NCBI RefSeq assembly: GCF_016767175.1
Contig: NZ_CP068564.1
Coordinates: 62,001 to 126,000, forward strand
Direction: 5' to 3'
Length of the DNA: 64,000 nt
From: Keratinibaculum paraultunense
GTDB taxonomy: Bacteria > Bacillota > Clostridia > Tissierellales > Tepidimicrobiaceae
Part shown: positions 17,223-26,101 of the stretch, one piece after another
How the letters are laid out: each line of letters begins with the position of its first letter
How positions within the stretch are numbered: position 1 is the first letter of the stretch
The notes under the pieces: model-generated
What the model saw: the letters and a program-made list of their open reading frames with translations, nothing else
Databases searched by the model: none
What the model was told of the DNA's origin: nothing
Translations under genes and position numbers: made by a program

Positions 17223-19574
17223 ATGGAAGCTGTAAGCTTAAATAAAAAAGAAAATATAATAGAAGCTTATTCTCTAAAGCCCACTTTACCTTATGATGTA
17301 GAAGGAATATTAGTAGAAAAGGAAGGTAAAAATGTAAAGATTGAAAAAACTTTTGAGGATAAAAACATTCAATATAATTTAAGATTAAAAGAGGAAATAG
17401 TTTCTCAAATAGGAGAAAGAGTCAATATTGATAAAGAAAATATATTATCTATGAAGATTGAGGAGAAGAAAGAAGAAAATATTGATGAATTTGTAGATTT
17501 AGATAAAGTGATAAAAAAATTAGGTTTTGAAGATATAGAAGAAACCAAAAAAGCTATAGAATATTTAATAAATTATAATATTCCAATAAATAGGGATAAT
17601 TTAGAAACATTTTTTATGTCCAAGAAATATTTAGAAGAAATAGTTGAAAATATAGACTTTAATTCTTGTATTGAATTATTTTATAAAGATATAGATATAG
17701 GGGAGGATTCCCTTCAAAAAATAGCAGAAGAGTTAAAGAAAATAAATACGGAAGAAAAAGATTTATCCATAATAGAAATTTTAAAATCAAATAAAAGTTT
17801 AAGTTATAAGGAAGCGGAAGTTATTGCAAAAGATATATATGGAACAAAGATGGGAAAGGATGTTTATGATAGCATTATAGCATTACATAAGCAGGGAATT
17901 CCTATAAATAAAGAAAATATTGAAAATGTTATGGAAGTAATACATAAACTTCAGGACTTAAAAGAATATGATGATGAAATATTAGTAAAAGCATTAAAAG
18001 AGGATTTAACCATAAACATTGAAAATTTATATAAACTGAAATATTCATATACTATTGGAGAAATAGATACAAATATTACTTCTCCCATATATGATAGCTT
18101 CACTATAAAAGAAGAAATATCTTTAGAGGATATTTTGCATATATTGAGAAAATTAAATCTAGATGAAATAGATGAAAATATAAACTTAATAAGGGAATTT
18201 ATGATAAATAAATTGGATATTACAATAGATAATATAGAAAAAATAATAAATATGAAAAATAACTTAGAAGAGTTGATAATTCTTTTAGATGAAGTTAATG
18301 TAGTTAGATTAATGGAAGAAGGAATAGATCCTCTAAAAGAGGATATATCTCAATTAGTAAAAGAAATTAAAAACTTGCCTCCTTCAGGTAATATAGAAGA
18401 TTCGTATAATACAGAAGAGATATTAAAAGAAATTGAAGAGTTAAAAACCGTTACCCATAAAGATTTAATAAATTTAATAAAATCAGGTAAAGAATTTAAA
18501 ATAGAAGATATAAAGGAATTGAAAACTATAGATGCTAATTTAAATAAAAAGGTTGTTGAGAAGGCTATAACTATTTCTAATATATTTAATACTCTAGAAG
18601 AATTAGATTCTAACACTATAGCTTTTGCAGTAAAAAGATATGATACTATAAGTTTAAATAATTTATATGAATCTCAAATGGAATTGGATAACAATGAAGA
18701 AATGACCATAGAACCTATAAATATGACAGAAGAAAATTTTATAAGGCAGGAATATTTGAATGCTAAAAATAATACCACATTAAATTTAATAAAAATGAGT
18801 GTAAAAGATGGATTAGAAATAGAATATATGGCTATAGATGAATTGAATGAATATATAGATAAAAATATAAACAAGATGGAAAAATTAAAGAAATTATCTC
18901 AGGATATAGTTCATATGAAAGGGAAAGAAGAAGTTTTAATATCTATGGCTATGAAAAATTATTTAAATATATCTATAAACCAGTTAAATTGTTTAAATAA
19001 TCTTTTATATAGTAGCAACGGTTTAGGTTATGTATTAAATTCTATATTAAAATCAAAATTTATGATGGATGGAAATTTGAAAGAAGGAATTGAAATATTG
19101 GAAAATAAAATTAAGGAATTTTCCACTTCCTTAAAAGAAGGTAACCCTAAAATCAATGAGAAATATAAAGATATAATAGAAGAATTTGATAATTTAAGCC
19201 AATCTCTAGATTTTCAAGAAGATAAAGAAGGATCTAAAAAACAATTAAAAGAATACTTAGAATTGCAAAATATAGTATCTAAAGAGGATTTAGTTTTACA
19301 ACTACCTATTGCATCAGAAGAAGGATATAAAAATATAAATTTAATAATTCCAAATGTAAAAAAAGGTATAGATAAAAATGACATGTTCTTTTATTTTAAT
19401 ATGGACATAGAGCCATTAGGAGAATTGACCTTATATTTGAAAGTATTAGGAAAAGATATATATGTGGATTTTGAAGGGAACAAAGGAGAACTCATATTAA
19501 AATATAAATATAAATTTGAAGAAAGATTAAATAAAATAGGTTATAATTTAAAAGAACTAAATATTGTATATTAG
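17223..19574 (+). CDS. large FliK-like flagellar protein
   Basis: A 783-aa, very charged, mostly helical protein that I do not recognise over most of its length. The last 90 residues (PLGELTLYLKVLGKDIYVDF, then ERLNKIGYNLKELNI) resemble the C-terminal domain of FliK hook-length control proteins and of B. subtilis YlqG. Upstream, a short pattern recurs (NIPINRDNLE near 119, GIPINKENIE near 225, DLTINIENL near 261, KLDITIDNIE further on), suggesting an array of helical repeats. ATG 17223 is preceded by GAGGGTG. It is followed after 8 nt by a small FlhX-like gene, then flagellin and FliS, which supports an export-switch or hook-length role. It may match the clostridial DUF6240 family. Confidence 0.55.
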   Translation: MEAVSLNKKENIIEAYSLKPTLPYDVEGILVEKEGKNVKIEKTFEDKNIQYNLRLKEEIVSQIGERVNIDKENILSMKIEEKKEENIDEFVDLDKVIKKLGFEDIEETKKAIEYLINYNIPINRDNLETFFMSKKYLEEIVENIDFNSCIELFYKDIDIGEDSLQKIAEELKKINTEEKDLSIIEILKSNKSLSYKEAEVIAKDIYGTKMGKDVYDSIIALHKQGIPINKENIENVMEVIHKLQDLKEYDDEILVKALKEDLTINIENLYKLKYSYTIGEIDTNITSPIYDSFTIKEEISLEDILHILRKLNLDEIDENINLIREFMINKLDITIDNIEKIINMKNNLEELIILLDEVNVVRLMEEGIDPLKEDISQLVKEIKNLPPSGNIEDSYNTEEILKEIEELKTVTHKDLINLIKSGKEFKIEDIKELKTIDANLNKKVVEKAITISNIFNTLEELDSNTIAFAVKRYDTISLNNLYESQMELDNNEEMTIEPINMTEENFIRQEYLNAKNNTTLNLIKMSVKDGLEIEYMAIDELNEYIDKNINKMEKLKKLSQDIVHMKGKEEVLISMAMKNYLNISINQLNCLNNLLYSSNGLGYVLNSILKSKFMMDGNLKEGIEILENKIKEFSTSLKEGNPKINEKYKDIIEEFDNLSQSLDFQEDKEGSKKQLKEYLELQNIVSKEDLVLQLPIASEEGYKNINLIIPNVKKGIDKNDMFFYFNMDIEPLGELTLYLKVLGKDIYVDFEGNKGELILKYKYKFEERLNKIGYNLKELNIVY

Positions 19575-19582
19575 GTGAGAAT

Positions 19583-19786
19583 ATGAAAATACGTTTAGTC
19601 CCCAGAAAATACATAAAAAAAGCTTATGAAAAAAAGAATCAAGAAGGTAATGTTGAATTAAAAAAAGATTTGGGAATAAAAAATATAGATAAGATTCCAA
19701 AGGAGTTGTTTCAAGTTTTAGGAGAAACTTTATCCTTTGTGGAAGATATAAATAATATGGAGGTAGATAAAGATGAGGATAAATAA
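19583..19786 (+). CDS. small FlhX-like protein (FlhB C-terminal relative)
   Basis: A 67-aa basic protein. Residues 35-55 (GIKNIDKIPKELFQVLGETL) resemble the end of FlhX/YlqH, the free-standing copy of the FlhB C-terminal domain, where the pattern is IPEELYEAVAEVLAF. The start of a normal FlhX (ALKYD and the NPTH-type cleavage region) is missing, so it would be a shortened version. In B. subtilis ylqG-ylqH form the same FliK-like plus FlhX pair. It starts 8 nt after the FliK-like gene, and its 3' end overlaps the flagellin start by 14 nt. Homology is weak, so the call is tentative. Confidence 0.45.
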   Translation: MKIRLVPRKYIKKAYEKKNQEGNVELKKDLGIKNIDKIPKELFQVLGETLSFVEDINNMEVDKDEDK

Positions 19787-20669
19787 TAATATACCAGCAT
19801 TAAATACTCATAGGATGATGACTATAAATATTACTAACTTAGAAAAGACATTGGAAAAGTTATCATCAGGAAAGAGAATCAATAAAGCTGCTGATGACGC
19901 AGCAGGGTTAGCTATATCTCAAAAGATGGAGGCTCAGATAAGAGGGTTAAGACAAGCTTCAAGAAATGCTTTAGATGGCATATCCTTAATTCAAACAGCA
20001 GAGGGAGCATTAAATGAAGTTCATGCTATGTTACAGAGAATGAGAGAATTAGCAGTACAAGGAGCCAATGGAGTATATGCAGAAGATGATTTAGAAGCTA
20101 TAGCCAATGAACTAAAAGAATTAACAGAGCAGATAGATAAAATTGCAAATGATACGGAATTTAATGGAATACCTTTATTGAAAGGCAATTTAAATATTGA
20201 AAATACAACTATTGATAAACTTAGACTTCATATAGGAGCAAATGAAGGGCAGTATATAGAAATAGATATGTCAGAGATAAATATTACAGTTAGTGATAAA
20301 GAAAGTGAAGGGCTAAAACTTATTGGCGGTATAATAATAAAAGATAATGGGAGTGGATTTAAAGTTACTGAAGACAAATTAGAACCAGAAATGTTCAAAA
20401 ATACTATAAAAATGTATGATGATGCAGTAGCCAAAGTATCTTCTCATCGTTCTAAATTAGGAGCTTATCAAAACAGGTTAGAGTATACTATAAAGAATTT
20501 GGATAATACAACAGAAAATTTAACATCGGCTAAGTCTAGAATAGAAGATGCAGATATGGCTTTGGAGATGAGTGAATTTGTAAAACTAAGTATATTGCAA
20601 CAAGCAGGAACAGCTATGCTTTCTCAAGCTAATCAACTACCTCAATCAGTGCTTCAATTACTACAATAG
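19773..20669 (+). CDS. hag: flagellin
   Basis: A 298-aa flagellin, the subunit of the flagellar filament, secreted by the flagellar export system without a signal peptide. The conserved D0/D1 ends are clear: N-terminal RINNNIPALNTHRMM, SGKRINKAADDAAGLAIS and RMRELAVQGANG, and C-terminal SRIEDADMALEMSEFVK and LSQANQLPQSVLQLLQ. The surface-exposed middle (about 140-205) is short, making this a small filament protein. The start overlaps the preceding gene by 14 nt, with GGAGG nine bases upstream. FliS, its chaperone, follows immediately. Confidence 0.96.
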   Translation: MRINNNIPALNTHRMMTINITNLEKTLEKLSSGKRINKAADDAAGLAISQKMEAQIRGLRQASRNALDGISLIQTAEGALNEVHAMLQRMRELAVQGANGVYAEDDLEAIANELKELTEQIDKIANDTEFNGIPLLKGNLNIENTTIDKLRLHIGANEGQYIEIDMSEINITVSDKESEGLKLIGGIIIKDNGSGFKVTEDKLEPEMFKNTIKMYDDAVAKVSSHRSKLGAYQNRLEYTIKNLDNTTENLTSAKSRIEDADMALEMSEFVKLSILQQAGTAMLSQANQLPQSVLQLLQ

Positions 20670-20684
20670 GAGATGGTGGATATT

Positions 20685-21113
20685 ATGGAATTAAATAAAA
20701 GAATTTCAACTACCAATGAAGCAGGATTGATAGCTATACTGTATGAAGCTTTGATAGATAATTTTAATAATAGCATAAAAGCTATTGATGAAGGAGATTA
20801 TGAAAAATTAAATAAAATAATTAATCATTCTAGAGACATATTAACAGAGTTATTAATCCAATTTAGTGGGGATGATGAAATTTCTTTAAATTTACGTGAA
20901 ATTAATCTTTATGTAAATAGATTAATTACAGAAGGAGAATATAGTAAAGATCCATCTTTGTTTAAAACTTGTATAAAGATATTCACTCCAATATGTGAAG
21001 GTTTTCAACAGTTAGAAGTAATAGAGGATCCAAAAACTATTACAGGGCTTACATATGGTAAAGATTATTTAAATGAACATACAGTTAAAGGAAGCAAAAG
21101 CTTTAAAGGATGA
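20685..21113 (+). CDS. fliS: FliS-like flagellin chaperone
   Basis: A 142-aa four-helix protein directly after flagellin. The opening resembles FliS (AGLIAILYEALIDNFNNSIKAI, compare LTLMLYNGAIKFI), followed by helical segments and a conserved-size C-terminus. FliS caps the flagellin C-terminus in the cytoplasm and stops early polymerisation. The N-terminal Tyr-rich motif of classical FliS is not evident, so it is a divergent member. I prefer ATG 20685, with GGTGG close upstream; an ATG at 20673 in the same frame overlaps the ribosome site. A strong hairpin follows at 21115. Confidence 0.75.
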   Translation: MELNKRISTTNEAGLIAILYEALIDNFNNSIKAIDEGDYEKLNKIINHSRDILTELLIQFSGDDEISLNLREINLYVNRLITEGEYSKDPSLFKTCIKIFTPICEGFQQLEVIEDPKTITGLTYGKDYLNEHTVKGSKSFKG

Positions 21114-21114
21114 T

Positions 21115-21146
21115 AAAAAGTCTGTGGATTATCCACAGACTTTTTT
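21115..21146. terminator. bidirectional terminator fliS / SRP RNA
   Basis: Stem AGTCTGTGGAT / ATCCACAGACT flanked by AAAAA on the left and TTTTTT on the right, serving fliS on the plus strand and the SRP RNA on the minus strand. Confidence 0.85.
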
Positions 21147-21151
21147 ATGTA

Positions 21152-21419
21152 CCCGTGCACCCAGCTTTGGCGTTATATCCCAAGCGTTACCTAAACAGTT
21201 AGCTCGGAACAGGCACCCCTGCGGCACACGAGAGTGTCTACTTACCGCTGCTTCCTCCCGGATCTGACGGGGTTCATAGATTCCCGTTGCGCAGGACCCA
21301 TTCGTCAACACCACTTATTTAGGGCAGACCTTGAAATATAAGCGCCGAGACTGGGAATTCAACCCTGCTATAGCGGATTGCAGGTTATAGGGCACCGCTA
21401 CCTCCCCATCTAGCACGGG
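21152..21419 (-). ncRNA. ffs: large-type SRP RNA (4.5S/6S-like)
   Basis: A 268-nt signal recognition particle RNA with Alu domain, as in Bacillus and Clostridium. The ends CCCGTGC (21419-21413) and GCACGGG (21158-21152) pair. The Alu domain starts TAGATGGGGAGGTAGCGG. The S-domain apical loop contains CAGATCCGGGAGGAAGCAGC, the Ffh-binding hairpin with its GGAA-type tetraloop and asymmetric bulge. It lies 12 nt downstream of tRNA-Ser on the same strand, so the two are likely one transcript. The short open frames here are not genes. Confidence 0.96.
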
Positions 21420-21431
21420 AAAGGTTAAAGA

Positions 21432-21523
21432 TGGCGGAGAGAGAGGGATTCGAACCCTCGAAACGCTTATCACGTTTACACGATTTCCAGTCGTGCGCCT
21501 TCGTCCAACTCGGCCATCTCTCC
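21432..21523 (-). tRNA. tRNA-Ser (anticodon GGA)
   Basis: A 92-nt class II tRNA with acceptor GGAGAGA/TCTCTCC, a long variable arm, T-loop GGTTCGAATCC and an encoded CCA end. The anticodon loop CTGGAAA (plus-strand 21484-21490) gives anticodon GGA for UCC/UCU. A perfect-consensus promoter lies upstream, and the SRP RNA follows after 12 nt. Confidence 0.97.
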
Positions 21524-21567
21524 AATAATATTATTTATTAAATTAAATAAATTCTTTACAGGATTAT

Positions 21568-21596
21568 ATTATACTTAAATTATCTTAATATGTCAA
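21568..21596 (-). promoter_or_regulatory. consensus promoter of tRNA-Ser and SRP RNA
   Basis: On the minus strand TTGACA (21596-21591), 17 nt, TATAAT (21573-21568): a full sigma-A consensus, as expected for stable RNA. Confidence 0.9.
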
Positions 21597-21667
21597 CCAT
21601 AAATAATTTTTTTCAGAAGAAGTGTTCTAGAATATAGTACAATTGTTAGTGTAATTATTCCTTCCAT

Positions 21668-21695
21668 CTGGTATAATATATCTGGTATGATATAT
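21668..21695 (+). promoter_or_regulatory. extended -10 promoter region of dnaX in a tandem repeat
   Basis: CTGGTATAATATAT (21668-21681) is directly repeated as CTGGTATGATATAT (21682-21695). The first copy holds TGG-TATAAT, an extended -10; the second carries TATGAT. Either could start the dnaX-ybaB-recR message. No clear -35 was found. Confidence 0.5.
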
Positions 21696-21722
21696 ATATT
21701 AAATAATATAAGGGTGGATAAT

Positions 21723-23357
21723 ATGTATCAAGCATTATATAGGAAATATAGACCTAAGACTTTTGATGAGGTATTAGGGCAAAAGCATATAACTATAACT
21801 TTGAAAAATCAAATAGCAAATGGTAATATTGGTCATGCTTACCTATTTTCAGGCACAAAAGGTACAGGCAAGACTTCTACTGCTAAAATTTTTTCAAGGG
21901 CAGTAAATTGTTTACATCCTAAAGATGGCAATCCTTGCAATGAGTGTGAAATATGCAAAGGAATATTAAATGAGTCCATAATGGATGTTATAGAGATGGA
22001 TGCAGCTAGCAATAGAAAAATAGAAGATATAAGAGAGTTGAGGGAAAAGGTAGTATATCCTCCTTCAAAGACAAGATATAAGGTGTATATAATAGATGAG
22101 GTGCATATGCTTACAAATGAGGCATTCAATGCATTACTTAAAACATTAGAAGAGCCACCAGAGCATTTAATATTCATATTAGCTACTACAGAATCAGAAA
22201 AGTTACCACAAACTATATTATCTAGATGTCAAAGATTTGATTTTAAAAGGATTACTACAAAAGATATTATTAATAATATGAAAAAAATATGCGAACAGTT
22301 GAATGTAGAAGTAGAAGACAAGGCATTGAGTTTAATAGCTCGAAATTCTGATGGAGCTATGAGGGATGCTTTAAGTCTTTTAGATCAGTGTATATCATAT
22401 AAAGAAGAAAAATTAACTTATGAAGATGCAATGGACATATTGGGAATTGCCAATATGGAGTTTTTATTTGAAATGGTGGAAAATGTAAGAAAAAAAGAAT
22501 TAGAAAAGGCATTATGGAAGATAGATGATATAGTTCAAAAAGGTAAAGATATTCATCAATTTTTAAAGGATCTAATATATCATTTTAGAAATTTATTAGT
22601 TTCAAAAACTGCTAATAATGCTGTAGAGATAATGGATATGGATGAAGAAAGTTTCAGCATGTATTTAGAACAAAGTAAAAACATGTCAATGGATTATATT
22701 TTAAATAGTTTGGATATATTAACAGAATGTGAAAAACAAGCTAAATGGTTAACTCAACCTAGAATAATACTTGAAATAGCCATTATAAAACTGATAAATT
22801 TAGAAGAACAGGTAACTTTAGAAGATAGAGTAAAGAAACTTGAGATGATAATATCTAGTGGAGACATAGTTTTAAATAAGCATGAAAAAGTAAAAGAACA
22901 TAAAGAGCAATTAGAATCTTCAGAACCTGAAATCAAAAGGGAAAAAATAGAAGAGTCTAATAATAAAATTGAAGTGGACGAATCTCCAAAAGTATTTGAT
23001 GATAGTAAAGGACTATCATATCAGACAATCCAAGATGAGTGGTCACAAATATTAAAAATAGTAAAAGATGCTAGAGCTAGCACTCATGCACTATTAATGG
23101 AGGGAGAACTTGTTTCTTTTGAAAATAATATTTTAAAGATTGGATATAAAGATGGATATGGTATTCATAGAGAGCTTATAAGTAGTGATGAAAACAAAAA
23201 GTTAGTAAAAAAAATACTCTCTTCATATTTTAACAAAAATATAGATGTGGATTTTATAATGATAAAGGGAGAAGATGAAGAAGAAAAAAAAAGTGAAAGA
23301 GATTATATCAAGGAAGTTAAAGACTTCTTTGGTGAAGATATTGTAGAAATAAAATGA
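21723..23357 (+). CDS. dnaX: DNA polymerase III subunit gamma/tau
   Basis: A 544-aa clamp-loader ATPase. Features are the opening MYQALYRKYRPKTFDEVLGQ, Walker A GTKGTGKTS (near 44), a four-cysteine zinc module with NPCNECEIC, Walker B IIDEVHML and the SRC motif LSRCQRF. The C-terminal region (about 370 onward) is charged and binds the polymerase alpha subunit. ATG 21723 follows AAGGGTGG; the frame is open 12 codons further up without a ribosome site. Operon dnaX-ybaB-recR, as in Bacillus. No A-rich frameshift signal like that of E. coli is needed or seen. Confidence 0.96.
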   Translation: MYQALYRKYRPKTFDEVLGQKHITITLKNQIANGNIGHAYLFSGTKGTGKTSTAKIFSRAVNCLHPKDGNPCNECEICKGILNESIMDVIEMDAASNRKIEDIRELREKVVYPPSKTRYKVYIIDEVHMLTNEAFNALLKTLEEPPEHLIFILATTESEKLPQTILSRCQRFDFKRITTKDIINNMKKICEQLNVEVEDKALSLIARNSDGAMRDALSLLDQCISYKEEKLTYEDAMDILGIANMEFLFEMVENVRKKELEKALWKIDDIVQKGKDIHQFLKDLIYHFRNLLVSKTANNAVEIMDMDEESFSMYLEQSKNMSMDYILNSLDILTECEKQAKWLTQPRIILEIAIIKLINLEEQVTLEDRVKKLEMIISSGDIVLNKHEKVKEHKEQLESSEPEIKREKIEESNNKIEVDESPKVFDDSKGLSYQTIQDEWSQILKIVKDARASTHALLMEGELVSFENNILKIGYKDGYGIHRELISSDENKKLVKKILSSYFNKNIDVDFIMIKGEDEEEKKSERDYIKEVKDFFGEDIVEIK

Positions 23358-23378
23358 TTTATAGGAAGGAGATTTAAT

Positions 23379-23714
23379 ATGGCAAGAGGTGGATTCCCAG
23401 GAATGGGTAATATGGGTAATATGATGAAACAAATGAAAAAAGTACAAAAACAAATGGAGGAATTACAAAAACAATTAGAGCAATCTGAAGTAGAAGCTAG
23501 TGTTGGAGGAGGAGCAGTTACAGCTAAAGCTAATGGGAAAAAAGAAATAATATCCATTACTATAGACGAATCAGTAGTAGATCCAGAAGATGTGGAAATG
23601 TTGCAGGATTTAGTATTAGCAGCAGTAAATGAAGCTTTAAGGAAAGCAGAGGAATTAGCAGCAAAGGAAATGAATAAGTTGACAGGAGGTATGAACATAC
23701 CAGGATTGTTCTAG
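23379..23714 (+). CDS. YbaB/EbfC nucleoid-associated protein
   Basis: A 111-aa dimeric DNA-binding protein of the YbaB/EbfC family. The N-terminus is Gly/Met-rich ([18 protein letters not shown]), followed by the coiled-coil helix and the conserved core [15 protein letters not shown] and [13 protein letters not shown]. It is always found between dnaX and recR in Firmicutes, and here lies 21 nt after dnaX and 17 nt before recR. It probably shapes the nucleoid or aids recombinational repair. Confidence 0.93.
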   Translation: MARGGFPGMGNMGNMMKQMKKVQKQMEELQKQLEQSEVEASVGGGAVTAKANGKKEIISITIDESVVDPEDVEMLQDLVLAAVNEALRKAEELAAKEMNKLTGGMNIPGLF

Positions 23715-23731
23715 TGGAAAGGTTGATGTAG

Positions 23732-24331
23732 ATGGATTATTATGCACTACCTATTGCAAACTTAATTGAGCAACTTTCAAAACTACCTGGCATTGGGAGA
23801 AAAACAGCTCAACGTTTAGCCTTTTATATACTTGAAATGGATACAATAGAGGTAGAAAAGCTGGCAAATGCTATTACAAATGCAAAGAAAAAGATTCATT
23901 ATTGTAGTATATGCTGTAATTTAACTGATACAGATCCTTGTCATATATGTAAAGATGACAGAAGAGACAAATCTATAATATGTGTAGTAGAAGGAGCAAA
24001 GGATGTAATTGCAATGGAAAAGACTAGGGAATATAAGGGACTATATCATGTACTTCAGGGTACCATATCTCCCATGGATAATAGAGGACCAAATGAGATA
24101 AAGGTAAAGGAATTGTTAAATAGAGTATATGAAGGGGAAGTAGAGGAAGTAATATTGGCTACAAATCCCACAGTAGAAGGGGAAGCTACTGCACTATATA
24201 TAGCAAAGCTTTTGAAACCTTTAGGTGTTAAAACTACCAGAATAGCTCATGGAATTCCAGTAGGAGGAGATTTAGAATATTTTGATGAAGTCACCCTTTC
24301 TAAAGCTATGGAAAATAGAAGGGAACTATAG
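23732..24331 (+). CDS. recR: recombination mediator RecR
   Basis: A 199-aa protein that acts with RecO and RecF to load RecA on gapped DNA. Visible parts: helix-hairpin-helix [17 protein letters not shown] (residues 18-34), C4 zinc finger [16 protein letters not shown] (57-72), Toprim domain with VVEGAKDV and [16 protein letters not shown], and the C-terminal [15 protein letters not shown]. Full length. It ends the dnaX operon. In Bacillus yaaL and bofA would follow here, but in this genome they lie about 13.6 kb downstream. Confidence 0.96.
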   Translation: MDYYALPIANLIEQLSKLPGIGRKTAQRLAFYILEMDTIEVEKLANAITNAKKKIHYCSICCNLTDTDPCHICKDDRRDKSIICVVEGAKDVIAMEKTREYKGLYHVLQGTISPMDNRGPNEIKVKELLNRVYEGEVEEVILATNPTVEGEATALYIAKLLKPLGVKTTRIAHGIPVGGDLEYFDEVTLSKAMENRREL

Positions 24332-24909
24332 GTGTAAAAAATATAGTTGTCTACATCAAATAAACTCCTTTCATTTTTCAAATGTTTGAGAAGGAGTAAA
24401 TAAAGTACTTTTAGAAAACATGGTTTATTAGGGATAAGGAAATACCCTGTAGGCCATGTTTTTTGTTTAGAAGTTTTAAGGGATAAGGAACAAGGAATAA
24501 GGCTAAAAGCCAGAAAAATCAATGGATTAGAAGATTGAATGGAAAAGAAAATGGAATGAAAAATGGGTAAAATCTCTCCTTAACCCTTCCCCCTTAACCC
24601 TCAATCCTAAAAGCACTTTATTTTCATTTTTTGACCTAAAAATTGAGGAATGAAAGGACTTTAAGGAGTAAAGATTAAGGGAATAGGAATTAAATGGGAA
24701 ATTGGCAAGGAATAACAAGCCAGTGTTTTCAAGGGTTTGAGGGGGATTTGTGAAAGGAGTTTATTTGAAAAGGGAAAGAAGTTTGTTTGGGTTACATAAT
24801 AGTGTTTATATTAAATAAAGTTATTTTAAAAAGTATGGTTTATCATAATATCTAAGAACTCTCAATGTTTTAGCAATGGGAGTTCTTAGATATTAGTTAT
24901 AGTTTAATT
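24332..24909. repeat. non-coding fold-back element after recR
   Basis: About 580 nt without a convincing gene. Outer inverted repeats of 18 bp match perfectly (TCAAATAAACTCCTTTCA at 24356-24373 and its complement at 24751-24768). Inside are a second pair (24399-24414 with 24607-24622, one mismatch), a hairpin AAAACATGG/CCATGTTTT (24415-24423 with 24454-24462), and polypurine or polypyrimidine stretches that can also pair (CTCCTTAA with TTAAGGAG). Base composition differs from the neighbours (repeated GGATAAGGAA-like words). The element looks like a MITE-type or structured RNA region; no transposase or reverse transcriptase is present. Confidence 0.5.
24846..24895. terminator. long hairpin after the ATP-grasp pseudogene
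   Basis: A perfect 16-bp stem (TAATATCTAAGAACTC and its complement) with an 18-nt loop lies just downstream of the minus-strand ligase gene. There is no strong T tract, so it may instead be part of the neighbouring fold-back region. Confidence 0.5.
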
Positions 24910-25904
24910 TTACAAAAGCTTACCTAGTTTATTGTATCTTTTTATAGCAATATCTACAATTTCTAATATTAGGTCTTCATATCCTAGTTCTGTAGCTTCT
25001 GCCATTCTACACAATGAAGATTTACCTTTCATAAGACCTGGCAAGGAGTTTATTTCTAGAATATAAGGTACATTATCTTTTAATATTATATCAACTCTCG
25101 CATAATCTTTTAATGATAAAGTTTTATACGCTTTTATAGTTGTTGATTCTATTAGATTTTTTTCTTCTTGTGTTAAAGATGCAGGAATATGATATAATAC
25201 TTTGTCTTTATAGTAAGCTTTTACTTCGAAACTATAAAATTTAGATAGATTTTCAGGAAGTTGTGATAAGTCAACTTCTTGTATGGGAAGTGCCATTGTA
25301 TTATTATCATTACCTATAATCCCTACTGAAAATTCTCTTCCTTCTATAAATTTGTTTAGTATAATAGGAGGATTATATGTTTTTAATTCTTCTTCTACTT
25401 TTTGTATTAATGTATTCATATCAAATACAAGGCTATCTTGGTGGATACCTCGACTAGACCCTTCATCATTTGGTTTTATTATTATAGGAAAATCAAGATT
25501 AAACTTTTTTAAATCATCTAGATTGTAAACAGAAAAAAATCTGGCGTTGGTATGTTACAAGCTTTAAAAATTTTTGAAGAATAGCTTTTATTTATAGCGA
25601 GAGTATGACCTAATACAGAAGAACCAGTATAAGGAATATTTGCAAATTCTAAAATAGCAGGAAATTGAGCTAGCTTACTATCACCTTTTATTCCGTTACA
25701 TAAATTAAATACTAAATCTACTTTTTCTTCTCTCAATTGACTTATAATATTGTCATTTGTTACTAAAGAGATACAGTCATACTTTTTTGATAATACCTTT
25801 TTTACTTCTTCTGTGGTTTTCTTTTTTTGTTCATCTTCTTTAAAGGCTTCTTCTGATGGAATAAAATTCATTCTTGACTTATCAGTAACAATAGCTATTT
25901 TCAA
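24910..25904 (-). pseudogene. D-Ala-D-Ala ligase-like ATP-grasp gene, frameshifted
   Basis: Two adjoining minus-strand frames (25904-25518 and the frame continuing to 24910) together make one ATP-grasp protein of about 330 aa. The first part starts at TTG 25904 after AGGAGGG and carries VFNLCNGIKGDS and the PYTGSS segment (G-S-x-L-...-NK); the second carries IIIKPNDEGSSRGI, EGREFSVGI and LEINSLPGL. The frame breaks in a run of seven T (25539-25533 on the minus strand): one more T would restore DFFSVYNLDD. The zero-frame heptamer T TTT TTT would also permit a -1 slip. Without the frameshift it would be a D-Ala-D-Ala ligase-like enzyme of unknown substrate. Confidence 0.75.
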
Positions 25905-26026
25905 TTGATACCCTCCTTCTTTATATTTAAGTTTTGTCTAAGTTATAAAGTTCTACATAAAATAGTAGTAAATAAATTTTTATTTATTATATCATAAATT
26001 ATATTTTATTAAGTCTTATTTAAGTG

Positions 26027-26055
26027 TTTATTGTAAAAAAATTAAATGCTATAAT
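26027..26055 (+). promoter_or_regulatory. candidate promoter of the IscU-like gene
   Basis: TTTATT (26027-26032), 17 nt, TATAAT (26050-26055), 47 nt before the ATG at 26102. The -35 is weak. Confidence 0.45.
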
Positions 26056-26101
26056 ATAAAGCATATGAAGTATATTAATTTAAAAATAGGAAGTGAGACA
26101 T

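Noticed and set aside
21073-21314. Short open frames on both strands across the SRP RNA
   Set aside because: The region is the structured SRP RNA with conserved pairing; the frames have no coding signal.
21723-23357. Programmed frameshift in dnaX as in E. coli
   Set aside because: No A-rich slippery heptamer with a following hairpin was found, and the frame runs to the normal end.
24332-24909. Retron or group II intron in the fold-back region
   Set aside because: No reverse transcriptase or maturase is near and no domain V-like hairpin was recognised.
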